A stretch of DNA of 64,000 bases from contig NZ_JABBNU010000011.1 in NCBI RefSeq assembly GCF_012926615.1, positions 183,838-247,837 on the forward strand. Reading direction: 5' to 3'. The DNA comes from Marinigracilibium pacificum (GTDB taxonomy: Bacteria; Bacteroidota; Bacteroidia; Cytophagales; Cyclobacteriaceae). How positions within the stretch are numbered: position 1 is the stretch's first letter; each line of letters begins with the position of its first letter. The notes below the pieces were generated by a model. That model saw nothing but the letters and a program-made list of their open reading frames with translations. It searched no databases and was not told the DNA's origin. Positions 17,634 through 26,919 of this stretch are shown here, one piece after another. A program made the translations under genes and the position numbers.

Positions 17634-18554
17634 TCAGAAATTAAATCCTCTTAATAATTCTTCAGTAGTCATTCTTTTCTTTCCTGCAGCTTGTAATTCG
17701 TCTATTTGTAAAAGTTCATCACCACAGTTAATATATAGAAAGCTTTTATTGTCAGTTTCTATATCACCTGGAACACCAGAAGCTTTTTTTCCGGTTTTGG
17801 ACGTTTTAAATAATTTGAAATTCTTATCATTTATAGTTGTCCATGCTGCCGGATAAGGAGATAATCCTCTAATAAAATTATATATATCTTCAGCTTTATT
17901 TCCCCAATTAACCTCACAAGTTTCTTTAAAGATTTTAGGAGCATGCTTTATTTCTGTACCTGACGTATCTTGAGGAACTGGTTTCTCGTTTTCATTTTGA
18001 ATTTCTTCCGTAGTTTTAACTACCAGTTTAGCCCCTTTGTTCATAAGTCGGGCATAAAGGTCTCCAACGGTGTCTTCATCAGATATAGATTCCTTCTCTT
18101 GAAATAAAATGTTTCCGGTATCTATTTCATGCTTTAATAAGAAGGTTGTTACGCCAGTTTCTTTTTCTCCATTAATTATTGCCCAGTTTATAGGTGCGGC
18201 TCCTCTATATTGTGGTAATAAAGAAGCATGAAGATTGAATGTTCCATACTCTGGCATCGACCATACTGATTCGGGAAGCATCCTGAAAGCAACGACAATT
18301 TGAAGATTCGCATTATAAGATTTTAGTGTTTCCAGAAATTCAGGATCTTTCAAGTTTGTAGGCTGAAGTATATCCAGACCATGTTTTTGAGCACATTCCT
18401 TTACTGGTGAAGGAGCAGGCTTTCTTCCACGTCCTTGAGGTTTGTCCGGAGCAGTGATTACAGCAACTATGTTAAAGTTATTTTTAACTAATTCTTCAAG
18501 AGAGGCCACCGCAAATTCAGGTGTACCCATAAACACAATTCTAAGGTCTCTCAT
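17634..18554 (-). CDS. fmt: Methionyl-tRNA formyltransferase
   Basis: A 306-residue enzyme that formylates initiator Met-tRNA using 10-formyl-THF. The catalytic domain has IVFMGTPEFAVASLEELV, the block FNLHASLLPQYRGAAPINWAI with catalytic Asn and His, and the Asp in KHEIDTGNILFQ. The C-terminal OB-like domain starts near residue 205 (CEVNWGNKAEDIYNFIRGLSPYPAAWT) and binds the tRNA. Length is normal. First gene of a two-gene operon with folA. The ATG at 18554 is unambiguous; a box one base off TAnnTTTG (TAATATTG) lies at about 18577-18584 on the minus strand. Confidence 0.95.
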   Translation of the reverse strand: MRDLRIVFMGTPEFAVASLEELVKNNFNIVAVITAPDKPQGRGRKPAPSPVKECAQKHGLDILQPTNLKDPEFLETLKSYNANLQIVVAFRMLPESVWSMPEYGTFNLHASLLPQYRGAAPINWAIINGEKETGVTTFLLKHEIDTGNILFQEKESISDEDTVGDLYARLMNKGAKLVVKTTEEIQNENEKPVPQDTSGTEIKHAPKIFKETCEVNWGNKAEDIYNFIRGLSPYPAAWTTINDKNFKLFKTSKTGKKASGVPGDIETDNKSFLYINCGDELLQIDELQAAGKKRMTTEELLRGFNF

Positions 18555-18688
18555 ATTTTCGTTCAGTTATTATATGCAATATTAGTGAAGCTAAGTTTAT
18601 ACCTGAAATTTTTACATTATTCTGTTTACCTTTTTTAAATAAAAAGAATAAACGTATAACCAATGGAATCTTTTTAACCTATTTTTTC

Positions 18689-21600
18689 ATGATGAGGAAA
18701 TTATCGATTAGTTTTTTACTTGCAATACTGACAATTTTTATAACGTCGGCACAGAATATTAAGTTGGTTGGAACCACCTCTACCTCTGGTAGTAAAGGGG
18801 GAGGTACTGTAATCAGATACTCTAGTGCGGATAGTAAATTGGTGTCAATCAAAAATTTTCAATCTACTCCAAGAGGGCTAAAGCATGGTCTTGCTTTTGG
18901 AAAGGATGGTTATTACTACGGGGTAACAACCGAAGGTGGTAATAATGACAAAGGTATAGTCTTTAAAGTTTCTACAGACTGGACTCAATACGAAATTCTT
19001 CATCATTTTAATGTAGGGAATGGACCTTCGGGAAAATTAGTCCTCAATGACGCCGGTGACAGACTATATGGATTAACAACCAATGGAGGCGATAATAATT
19101 CAGGAACTTTGTTTTCTTTGGATACCGATGGTACAGATTTCTCTGTTTTACATAACTTTTCAAATTCTAATGGTAGTAATCCTACTGGTGAACTGCTACT
19201 ATCTGGAGGGGTATTGTATGGAGTATCAAAGTCAGGAGGTACGAATGGTGATGGTGTGATTTTTAAAATAAATACTGATGGGACATCCTATTTGGTAATA
19301 CATAATTTTAATCAAAGCTTAACTGGTGCAGTTCCTTCCGCGGGCCTTATCGAAGTTTCGGGGGTATTATATGGAACTACTTACAATGGTGGGGCCAATG
19401 GATCCGGAACTATATTTAAAATAGAAAAAGACGGCAGCATGATGTCGGTTATTGCTGACCTGCCTTCAGATGCTAAAAATCCTTCAACTTCTTTGACATA
19501 TACCAGTGACGGATACCTTTTTGGAACCACTGACAACGGAGGATCAAATGATGCAGGTAGCTTCTTCAAGGTGCAACCTAATGGTGCGAACTTTGAAGTA
19601 TTTAAAATATTTAGCGAAACTAATGGAGCAGATCCTTCTTCTGCAATTATTGAGTTAAACTCAACAGAGATACTTGGTACGACTTTGACAGGAGGTGCAA
19701 ATGATGCCGGGGTACTTTATAAAGTAAAGAAGGATGGAACTGGATATACTAAATTATTAGAGTTTGATCCTTCTTCAGGTTACGCTTCTCCTAATGGTAA
19801 TATCTATAAGACCAGTTTAAATACACTGGTTATATCTCTATCACAAAATTCTTCATCACTAATCCAGAACCCATATGGTGGTGTACTTCAAGTGAATTTG
19901 TCTGGATTAATTAGTACTGAATATTATTTACCTTCAACTGGAGGTTTTGATTTGCAATCAGGGATAATAAAAGCTGCTAACGGAAAATACTATGGAGTAA
20001 CAACCCGAGGAGGTGAATATGATCTGGGAGTTATTTTTAGTATGGATACTGATGGAAGTAATTATCAGGAAATTATTGAATTAAATACTACTACCGGAGG
20101 AAATGCATTAACTGGAATACTTGAGCATTCAAATGGTAAGATGTATGTAGTTACCTCTGAAAGTAATGATGGTTTATCCAGATTACTCTCATTTTCAAAT
20201 GATGGCTCGGGATTAACAGTCGAAAAAGTATTCTCTTCGTCAGAAGGTGGTGAAATGACTGGTGATCTTTTTGAAGACAAAGATGGTTTTATCATTGGTG
20301 TGAATCGGCTAGGTGGAGCAAACAGTGTTGGTACAGCATGGTCATTTTATCCTGCAACATCGGGGTTTCAATTGATGTTTAGTTTTGATTCTTCCCTTGG
20401 TTCTAATCCGGTTGGTGGAGTTGTTCAATCGTCTGATGGATCTTTGTATGTTGCTACTAAAAATGGTGGACAAAATGGCAATGGTGCAATAATTAAGTTT
20501 GCGTCACCGGCAGCAAGTAGTGCTGCAAATCCTCAGAGAGTTTATAGTTTTTCATCTTCAGATGGAAGTAGCCCTACAGGTTTGATGATTGACACCGATG
20601 TATTGTATGGTACATGTGAGAGTGGTGGTAATATTGAACAAGGTTCAATATTTAAATATGAAATTTCAAGTGGGACATTTTCAACGATTAAAAAGTTTAA
20701 TGGAACTGATGGTAAGAACCCTAAAGGAAGGTTAACATTAACTCAGCAAGGGTTTCTTTATGGTACTACCTCAGCAGGAGGAAGTAATGAATATGGAGTT
20801 ATTTTCAAATTAAACACAGATGGTACTAGCTATAATGTTGAAAGTGAATTTTCTGATGCGTCAGGAGGAGTACCTGGTAATATAAAGCTACTGGAAGATG
20901 ATTTTGATGGGGCGCCTATTTCTGAACAGGAACTGTCTGTGACTGTAGAAGAGGATCAGGATCTTGTGATTTCATTATATGATTACTTTGTTGATGAAGA
21001 TGCTGATGCTAACCTTATTTATACCAGAGTTGGAGGTTTTGACGCTAATTTATTTGATAACCTTGCCATACTAAATGGTCAAATGACAATTAATACTCGA
21101 GCAAATGCATATGGTGTTGGGATTGTTAATATTCAGGTTGAAGATACCAAAGGGCAAAAAAATACATTTGAGTTCACAGTAAACATTTCTCCTGTAGCTG
21201 ACACACCATTTTTGTCTAACAGTGAAACTACCTATGGACAGGTTACAACTGACGGATTAATAGCTGATCGTTCTTCAGTTGATGGTGATGAAATCAAATA
21301 TTTTAAAGTGACATCTATAAATGGAGGTGTCTTATACCTTAACGATGGTACAACCCAAGTTACTGAAGGTACTTTTATTTCTTCCACAGAAGCAAATAAA
21401 GGGTTTAAATTTGATCCGTCTGCAGCAGGTACTGGTTCAGTAAGTATCATGGCTTCCTTAGCCGATAATGATTCAGGTATTGGAGGAAATGAGGTTACGG
21501 CTGAGATAAATATTATGAAGGCGGACGTATCAATCACAGCAAAAAATGTTACTCGAGCATACGGAGATGAAAATCCAGCTATTTCAAGGTCTGAATCTTA

Positions 21601-23734
21601 TGTGATTACTGGTTTTGTGAACGGAGATGATTATACGGATATTGATGCCTATCCAAACTTAAACTATGGAGCAACAAAATTTTCAAATGTAGGAACATAC
21701 CCTATTTTGTTATCCGGGGGTAGTGATAATAACTATAATATCAAAACTACGGATGGAATTTTAACCATAACCAAAGCTGATTTAATTGTTACTGCAACGG
21801 ATAAACAAAAAGTTTATGGTGAAGTAAATCCTGCTTTTACTTATTCATTTGAAGGTTTTAAAGTGTCAGATAATGAATCTGAACTAAATGGATCGGTATC
21901 ATTACTAACTACAGCAGGTCAATATAGTGATGTAGGTACCTACGAAATTATAATTAGTGGTTTTTCATCTCAAAATTATAATTTGATTTACCAGAATGGA
22001 ACTCTTTCCATAACCAAAAGGGATTTAATTATTTCTGTTAATAATGCAGTGAAGACATATGGCCAGCCAAACCCATCGTTTTTGTTATCATACAATGGTT
22101 TTGTAGGAAATGACTCTGGTGCTGATATTGACGAAAAGCCTGTTGCTTCGACAACTGCCCTACAAACATCTGATGCCGGTGTATATCCTATAACTTTAAC
22201 TGGAGGGAATGATAATAACTACACTTTTACGCTAAGTGGTAGTGCTGAGCTTACAATTAATAAGGCATTACTTACTGCTTCAGTTCTTGATGCATCAAGA
22301 GAATATGGTGAGCCGGATCCAGCTTTTTCGGCAGTTTATTCTGGTTTTGTATTAAATCAAAACTCTTCAGTTATAGATCAATTGGCTGAAATTACATCTA
22401 ATGCTGATATCACTTCTGATGTTGGTGAATATGTGATTAGTGGCGCTAATGCTTCTGATAATAATTATGAATTCGAATATGTTGAAGGGAAACTAACAAT
22501 TACTAAAGCTCCATTGTCAGTTTCTGTACAGAATGCTTCTAAAGAATATGGAGATGCTAACCCTGCATGGGTGATTGATTACCAGGGATTTAAAAATTCT
22601 GATGATAGAACTGTTATTGATAATGCTCCTCAGGTTACTGTTGAACAAGCAGGTTCGAATGGTTATATCCCGGGAACCTACAGATTATTGGTTTATGGTG
22701 GTAGTGATAATAACTATTATTTTAATCAATATCAGTCTGGGGAATTAACTATTGTTAAGGCAACTCTTAATGTTTCCGCACCTACAATTACGAAAGTTTA
22801 TGGCGCAACAGTACCTTCACTTGCATTGGTTTATGATGGGTTTAAAAATAATGACAGTCCTTCAATTCTAGACTTAAAACCATCACTTAGCACCTCAATA
22901 AGTACCAATTCAGATGCAGGTGTTTATGATGTGACTATAGTTCCTGGTAATGATAGAAGGTATAACCTGGTTTACACAAATGGTCAGGTTACAGTTGAAA
23001 AGGCTGAGTTAACTTTCAAAGCTGATAATAAGTCGAGGGGATACAATCAGGTAAATCCAACTTTAACGTATACAGTTAGTGGATTTGTGTTGGGACAAGA
23101 TAAATCGGTAATAGACCAGTTGCCTCAGATTTCGACTTCAGCAACTCAGTCATCAAATTCAGGAACCTATCCAATAACTTTTACTGGTGGAAGCGATAAC
23201 AACTATACGTTTAAATTTATAAATGGAACCTTAACTATCGCTGGCCAGACTGCTTCAATTCAATTCGCAGACCTTGTTCAAGATTATGATGGAACAGCTA
23301 AAACAGTGAGAGTATTTACAAATCCTTCAGGGCTGTCATATGATTTGAAATATAGCTTTAAAGGAGATGTGGTGGCTGAAGCAGTTTACCCTGGAACATA
23401 TACTGTTTCTGTAACTATTACAGAGCCTAATTATCAAGGGTTTGCTACTGCTCAGCTAGTAATTAATGATGTCCTTAGTGTTGAAGATGATCTTTTTGTA
23501 AATAATGTGGTATGGCCAAATCCAACTACGGGACAATTAAATATCGGATTAACGGATGTTTCCTTAGATGCTATACAAGTTTTTGGAATCGATGGTAGAG
23601 AATATTCTATTGGATCATATTCAGTTTTCAATGATAAAGTGATGATGGATCTTTCAGGACTTCAAAAAGGAACTTATCTGGTTAGAATTATTAGTGACGA
23701 TAAAACGTTAGATTTTAAAGTTGTCAAGCAGTAA
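18689..23734 (+). CDS. Giant secreted repeat protein: GloVer repeats, Ig/cadherin-like region, MBG repeats, T9SS sorting domain
   Basis: A 1681-residue exported protein with signal peptide MMRKLSISFLLAILTIFITSAQ. Residues ~65-735 hold about 12 tandem GloVer-type repeats (consensus LYGTTxxGGxNxxGxIFKxxxDG). A cadherin-like region and a linker follow (about 750-940). Residues ~945-1518 hold seven MBG repeats (consensus ITKAxLxVxAxxxxKxYGxxNP, ending GGSDNNY), then one YDG-type repeat. The C-terminal ~80 residues are a type A T9SS sorting domain (WPNPTTGQLNIG to GTYLVRIISD). No catalytic motif is seen. Probable role: cell-surface adhesin or matrix protein. A strong terminator follows. It is divergent from fmt-folA. 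Confidence 0.9.
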   Translation: MMRKLSISFLLAILTIFITSAQNIKLVGTTSTSGSKGGGTVIRYSSADSKLVSIKNFQSTPRGLKHGLAFGKDGYYYGVTTEGGNNDKGIVFKVSTDWTQYEILHHFNVGNGPSGKLVLNDAGDRLYGLTTNGGDNNSGTLFSLDTDGTDFSVLHNFSNSNGSNPTGELLLSGGVLYGVSKSGGTNGDGVIFKINTDGTSYLVIHNFNQSLTGAVPSAGLIEVSGVLYGTTYNGGANGSGTIFKIEKDGSMMSVIADLPSDAKNPSTSLTYTSDGYLFGTTDNGGSNDAGSFFKVQPNGANFEVFKIFSETNGADPSSAIIELNSTEILGTTLTGGANDAGVLYKVKKDGTGYTKLLEFDPSSGYASPNGNIYKTSLNTLVISLSQNSSSLIQNPYGGVLQVNLSGLISTEYYLPSTGGFDLQSGIIKAANGKYYGVTTRGGEYDLGVIFSMDTDGSNYQEIIELNTTTGGNALTGILEHSNGKMYVVTSESNDGLSRLLSFSNDGSGLTVEKVFSSSEGGEMTGDLFEDKDGFIIGVNRLGGANSVGTAWSFYPATSGFQLMFSFDSSLGSNPVGGVVQSSDGSLYVATKNGGQNGNGAIIKFASPAASSAANPQRVYSFSSSDGSSPTGLMIDTDVLYGTCESGGNIEQGSIFKYEISSGTFSTIKKFNGTDGKNPKGRLTLTQQGFLYGTTSAGGSNEYGVIFKLNTDGTSYNVESEFSDASGGVPGNIKLLEDDFDGAPISEQELSVTVEEDQDLVISLYDYFVDEDADANLIYTRVGGFDANLFDNLAILNGQMTINTRANAYGVGIVNIQVEDTKGQKNTFEFTVNISPVADTPFLSNSETTYGQVTTDGLIADRSSVDGDEIKYFKVTSINGGVLYLNDGTTQVTEGTFISSTEANKGFKFDPSAAGTGSVSIMASLADNDSGIGGNEVTAEINIMKADVSITAKNVTRAYGDENPAISRSESYVITGFVNGDDYTDIDAYPNLNYGATKFSNVGTYPILLSGGSDNNYNIKTTDGILTITKADLIVTATDKQKVYGEVNPAFTYSFEGFKVSDNESELNGSVSLLTTAGQYSDVGTYEIIISGFSSQNYNLIYQNGTLSITKRDLIISVNNAVKTYGQPNPSFLLSYNGFVGNDSGADIDEKPVASTTALQTSDAGVYPITLTGGNDNNYTFTLSGSAELTINKALLTASVLDASREYGEPDPAFSAVYSGFVLNQNSSVIDQLAEITSNADITSDVGEYVISGANASDNNYEFEYVEGKLTITKAPLSVSVQNASKEYGDANPAWVIDYQGFKNSDDRTVIDNAPQVTVEQAGSNGYIPGTYRLLVYGGSDNNYYFNQYQSGELTIVKATLNVSAPTITKVYGATVPSLALVYDGFKNNDSPSILDLKPSLSTSISTNSDAGVYDVTIVPGNDRRYNLVYTNGQVTVEKAELTFKADNKSRGYNQVNPTLTYTVSGFVLGQDKSVIDQLPQISTSATQSSNSGTYPITFTGGSDNNYTFKFINGTLTIAGQTASIQFADLVQDYDGTAKTVRVFTNPSGLSYDLKYSFKGDVVAEAVYPGTYTVSVTITEPNYQGFATAQLVINDVLSVEDDLFVNNVVWPNPTTGQLNIGLTDVSLDAIQVFGIDGREYSIGSYSVFNDKVMMDLSGLQKGTYLVRIISDDKTLDFKVVKQ
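18900..20880 (+). repeat. Tandem GloVer-type protein repeats (about 12 units)
   Basis: Units of about 50-55 codons share the core YGxTxxGGxNxxGxIFK and end in an LHNF-type strand. Units vary at the DNA level, so the array is old. It may fold as a beta-propeller-like structure. Confidence 0.75.
21520..23235 (+). repeat. Seven tandem MBG-type protein repeats
   Basis: Units of about 80 codons begin with the core [IV]xKAxLxxxAxxxxKxYGxxNP and close with GGSDNNYxFx. Divergence between units is high; there are no long identical DNA tracts. Confidence 0.85.
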
Positions 23735-23755
23735 GAAAGCAAAGATTATAAAATC

Positions 23756-23788
23756 AATAGGCCGGCAAATTGTCGGCCTATTTTTTTT
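23756..23788 (+). terminator. Terminator of the MBG repeat protein gene
   Basis: AATAGGCCG (23756-23764) pairs with CGGCCTATT (23774-23782). The stem continues through G-T, C-G and A-T pairs to a three-base loop and is followed by a T-run. Confidence 0.9.
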
Positions 23789-23795
23789 AGATTTG
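23788..23795 (+). promoter_or_regulatory. Putative -7 box of the pseudouridine synthase gene (leaderless geometry)
   Basis: TAGATTTG matches TAnnTTTG and lies only four bases before the ATG at 23800, so the transcript would begin at or next to the start codon. It abuts the T-run of the preceding terminator. Confidence 0.5.
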
Positions 23796-23799
23796 TACC

Positions 23800-24465
23800 A
23801 TGAAAGGTGGACGACAAAAAGGTTATAGACCTAAAAGGTATAAAAGTTTAAAGCCCAAGCCAGAAAAATTATATTATTTTCTAGCCTGGAAACCATTTGG
23901 TATGCTAAGCCAATTTTCAAAAGAAGGTAACCGTCAAACGCTTGCAGATTTAGGTCCACTTCCTTCTGATGATATCTATTCAATCGGACGTCTTGATGGT
24001 GATAGCGAGGGTCTATTGATACTAACAAATGACGGGACTTTTAAAGCTGAGCTTCAAGATCCTAAAAAGGAACATTGGAAAGAGTATTGGGTTCAGGTTG
24101 AAGGAGATATAACTGAAGAAGATCTTTATAAACTTTCGTTAGGGGTAGAAATAAGCATCAAAGGAGAGAAGTATAATACTTTACCCGGAGAGGCCTCTTT
24201 CCTTACAGAAACGGAAGTTGCATTGATTCCTGAACGACATCCTCCTGTCAGACAACATCATTCTACACCATGGATTAAATTAAGAATCCAGGAAGGTAAA
24301 AACAGGCAGGTTAGAAGGATGACTGCCGCAATTGGATTTCCTACACTTAGATTACTAAGATACAGGATTGAAGAAGTCTCGTTAGAAGGACTAACCCCGG
24401 GTGACCTTAGAGAAGTATCTAAAGAGTGGATTTTTAAAAATACGCATGTAAAGATTAAATCATAG
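23800..24465 (+). CDS. 23S rRNA pseudouridine synthase, RluE-like (RsuA family)
   Basis: A 221-residue pseudouridine synthase of the RsuA/RluB/RluE branch. After a basic N-terminal tail (GGRQKGYRPKRYK) comes YYFLAWKPFGMLSQ and then the catalytic motif SIGRLDGDSEGLLILTND, with the nucleophilic Asp in GRLD. Later blocks KEYWVQVEG and IQEGKNRQVRRMTAAIGFPTLRLLR are typical. The S4 domain of RsuA/RluB is missing, as in RluE, which modifies 23S rRNA near position 2457 in E. coli; the target here is inferred. It converges with the NamZ-type gene, with five bases between them. Confidence 0.9.
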   Translation: MKGGRQKGYRPKRYKSLKPKPEKLYYFLAWKPFGMLSQFSKEGNRQTLADLGPLPSDDIYSIGRLDGDSEGLLILTNDGTFKAELQDPKKEHWKEYWVQVEGDITEEDLYKLSLGVEISIKGEKYNTLPGEASFLTETEVALIPERHPPVRQHHSTPWIKLRIQEGKNRQVRRMTAAIGFPTLRLLRYRIEEVSLEGLTPGDLREVSKEWIFKNTHVKIKS

Positions 24466-24470
24466 TGGCT

Positions 24471-25655
24471 TTAATCTTTGTATAGAAGGTATCTTGATCT
24501 CATGATTTTATAAGAGTCCAGATCATTTTTCCATGATTCCTTTATTTGTTCTGCTGATTGGCCAGTCTTAATTTGATTTAGAAGTAAGTCAGTACCAGAA
24601 AGCTTAATGAAAAAATCCTCACTAGTAAAGAATGAATTTTTATCAGGATACTTATTATAGGCATTAATTATCAATGAAATATTTATTTCTGTAGGCAATG
24701 CTTCACTTCTAAGGTCATATCCATAGCATTCGGCATTTTCATGTTTTGGATATTTAGACATTCCATCAATAGAAACAGGAGTAAAAGTAAAAGGACCAAA
24801 GTCCTTAACGGGAGCACCATAGATCTGAAAAGGCTCATAAGTTCCTCTTCCAATACTTATCATAGTTGGCTCAAACAGGCACAAAGTAGGGTACCATGCA
24901 ATTGAAATACTATTTGGTAAGTTAGGGCTTGGTTTTACAGGTAAACTGTATTTCATTTTATGATTATATCCACTCATCTGGATGATCTGAAGAGCACATT
25001 GATCACTATTATTTAGCCAGCCTTCTCCATTAATCATTCTTGCTAATTCAGCTACAGTTAATCCATGAACAACTGGTATGGGATGCATTCCAACAAATGA
25101 TTTGAATTTGGGGTCAAGCACAGGTCCATCAACATAATGACCATTAGGGTTTGGTCTGTCGAGAATCATCAAAGGAATATTAGCTTCCGCACAGGCTTCC
25201 ATAATGTAGTGCATGGTGCTGATATAAGTATAAAATCGTACACCAACATCCTGGATATCAAAAATAATTACATCAAGGTCTTTGAGTAGGTCTTGAGAAG
25301 GTTTTTTGTTCTTTCCGTAAAGAGAAAATACAGGAAGCCCGGATTTCAGGTCCTTACCATCTTTTACAATTTCCCCAGCATCAGCTGTGCCTCTGAGGCC
25401 ATGTTCGGGAGCAAAAATCTTTTTAACTTTTATTCCTGAAGCTAGTAATGTATCAATCAAATGGGTGCTGCCAATCAAGGATGATGCATTGACAACCAGT
25501 CCCACAGACTTGTTTTTAAGAAGAGGAAAGTATTCGGTAGTTCTTTCAGCTCCTGTTTGAAATTTTTCCTGTGAATTAACTGTACAGGAAAAAACGCAAA
25601 AAAGTATTGCGCTAAAAATAATATTCCTTAATAAAAACATTAGTTTTGAATTCAT
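24471..25655 (-). CDS. NamZ-type (DUF1343) exo-beta-N-acetylmuramidase lipoprotein
   Basis: A lipoprotein of about 394 residues: the N-terminus MFLLRNIIFSAILFCVFSC has a lipobox at FSC. I prefer the ATG at 25655; the frame extends to a TTG at 25673, and 25640 is also possible. DUF1343 hallmarks are AEHGLRGTADAGEIV, SLYGKNKKPS, VIIFDIQDVGVRFYTYISTM, MILDRPNPNGHYVDGPVLD and FEPTMISIGRGT. Characterised NamZ enzymes remove terminal MurNAc from peptidoglycan fragments, so this likely acts in wall turnover at the periplasmic face. It is divergent from the permease gene, with 40 bases between starts. Confidence 0.9.
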   Translation of the reverse strand: MNSKLMFLLRNIIFSAILFCVFSCTVNSQEKFQTGAERTTEYFPLLKNKSVGLVVNASSLIGSTHLIDTLLASGIKVKKIFAPEHGLRGTADAGEIVKDGKDLKSGLPVFSLYGKNKKPSQDLLKDLDVIIFDIQDVGVRFYTYISTMHYIMEACAEANIPLMILDRPNPNGHYVDGPVLDPKFKSFVGMHPIPVVHGLTVAELARMINGEGWLNNSDQCALQIIQMSGYNHKMKYSLPVKPSPNLPNSISIAWYPTLCLFEPTMISIGRGTYEPFQIYGAPVKDFGPFTFTPVSIDGMSKYPKHENAECYGYDLRSEALPTEINISLIINAYNKYPDKNSFFTSEDFFIKLSGTDLLLNQIKTGQSAEQIKESWKNDLDSYKIMRSRYLLYKD

Positions 25656-25695
25656 TATTTTCAAATTATTCAAAGCAAAGCAATTAATTGCAAAT

Positions 25696-26919
25696 ATGCC
25701 CTTTAATGTTGCCTATTTTATAGCACAAAAGACAAGCCAAACTGAAAATGGCACTTTTTCATCCACTGCAACTAAGGTGGCTTCAATAAGTGTAGCTATT
25801 GGTATAGCCATTTTAATCATTTCATTTGCAATTTTAGGAGGCTTTCAAAAAACTATTAAAAACAAAGCCTATAGTCTTAGTGGCCATGTTGTTGTATCAC
25901 GATTTAGTTTGAATAATTCTGTGGAATTACCTCCAATTCCCGGTGAAAATGAATTTATTAAAAATTATAAGTCTTACGATGGGATTGATCATTTGCAAAA
26001 GTTCGCTTTAAAAGGCGGTATTCTGAAGACTGAAGAAGAAGTGCAGGGGATTGTTCTTAAAGGTGTGGATGATAATTATGACTGGAATCGCTTTAAAGTT
26101 AATATGATTGCTGGTGAAGCACCAGATTATTCAGGGGAGGAGGATAGTAAGGAAGTTGTAATATCCAAAAGATTACTGGATCTCATGAAGCTGTCGCTGA
26201 ATGATACTGTCATGGTATTTTTTATTCAGGATCCGGTACGATTTCGAAAGCTAATTATCAAAGGTGTTTATGAGACCGGACTGGAAGACTTTGATGATAA
26301 GGTTGTATTAGGAGATCTGGCTTTGGTGCAAAATTTAAATAACTGGACTGCAGGTCAGATTGGTGGATACGAAATATTTTTAAATGATCTTGAAAATATA
26401 GACCAGATTCAGGCTACTATTAATGATAATACACCTGCAGGTCAATATGCTGATAAAACAAGTGATAAATACAGACAAATTTTTGATTGGATGGGTCTAA
26501 TCGATATGAATGTCTGGATATTATTGGTGATAACATTATTTGTTGCAGGAGTAAATATGATTGCTCCTTCACTTTTACTTATGATGGAAAGAACTCAGAT
26601 GATCGGCATGTTGAAAGCTCTGGGAGCAAGGCAGCGCCTGATAATCCGGATATTTACAATACGATTGTTGAAAATAGTAGTAAAAGGGCTGGTAATAGGT
26701 AATCTTATTGCATTAGGCCTTTGCTATTTACAGTATGAATTTAAGCTTATTCCTCTTGATCCTGTAAATTATTATATGAGTTATGTTCCTATTGATTGGA
26801 ACTGGAAAGCATTTATTCTAGTAAACCTGCTTACCTTTGTTCTCATTGGAATTATTATTTTATTACCGGCATATATAATTAGTAGAGTTAAGCCAGTAAA
26901 TGCTATTCGCTTTGACTGA
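25696..26919 (+). CDS. LolC/LolE-like ABC transporter permease (FtsX/MacB domain)
   Basis: A 407-residue inner-membrane permease. It has one N-terminal transmembrane helix (about 28-50, VASISVAIGIAILIISFAILGG), a periplasmic MacB_PCD-type domain (about 55-265) and three C-terminal helices. The FtsX block NMIAPSLLLMMERTQMIGMLKALGARQRLI is present. LolC/E release lipoproteins from the inner membrane with LolD ATPase and LolA, none of which are adjacent. The closest guess is lipoprotein release or another mechanotransmission ABC system. The last 17 bases overlap the convergent glycosyltransferase gene. Confidence 0.87.
   Translation: MPFNVAYFIAQKTSQTENGTFSSTATKVASISVAIGIAILIISFAILGGFQKTIKNKAYSLSGHVVVSRFSLNNSVELPPIPGENEFIKNYKSYDGIDHLQKFALKGGILKTEEEVQGIVLKGVDDNYDWNRFKVNMIAGEAPDYSGEEDSKEVVISKRLLDLMKLSLNDTVMVFFIQDPVRFRKLIIKGVYETGLEDFDDKVVLGDLALVQNLNNWTAGQIGGYEIFLNDLENIDQIQATINDNTPAGQYADKTSDKYRQIFDWMGLIDMNVWILLVITLFVAGVNMIAPSLLLMMERTQMIGMLKALGARQRLIIRIFTIRLLKIVVKGLVIGNLIALGLCYLQYEFKLIPLDPVNYYMSYVPIDWNWKAFILVNLLTFVLIGIIILLPAYIISRVKPVNAIRFD

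Noticed and set aside
21520..23235. Possible CRISPR-like or satellite DNA repeats
   Set aside because: The periodicity is at the protein level (about 80-codon MBG domains) with diverged DNA and no equal spacers.
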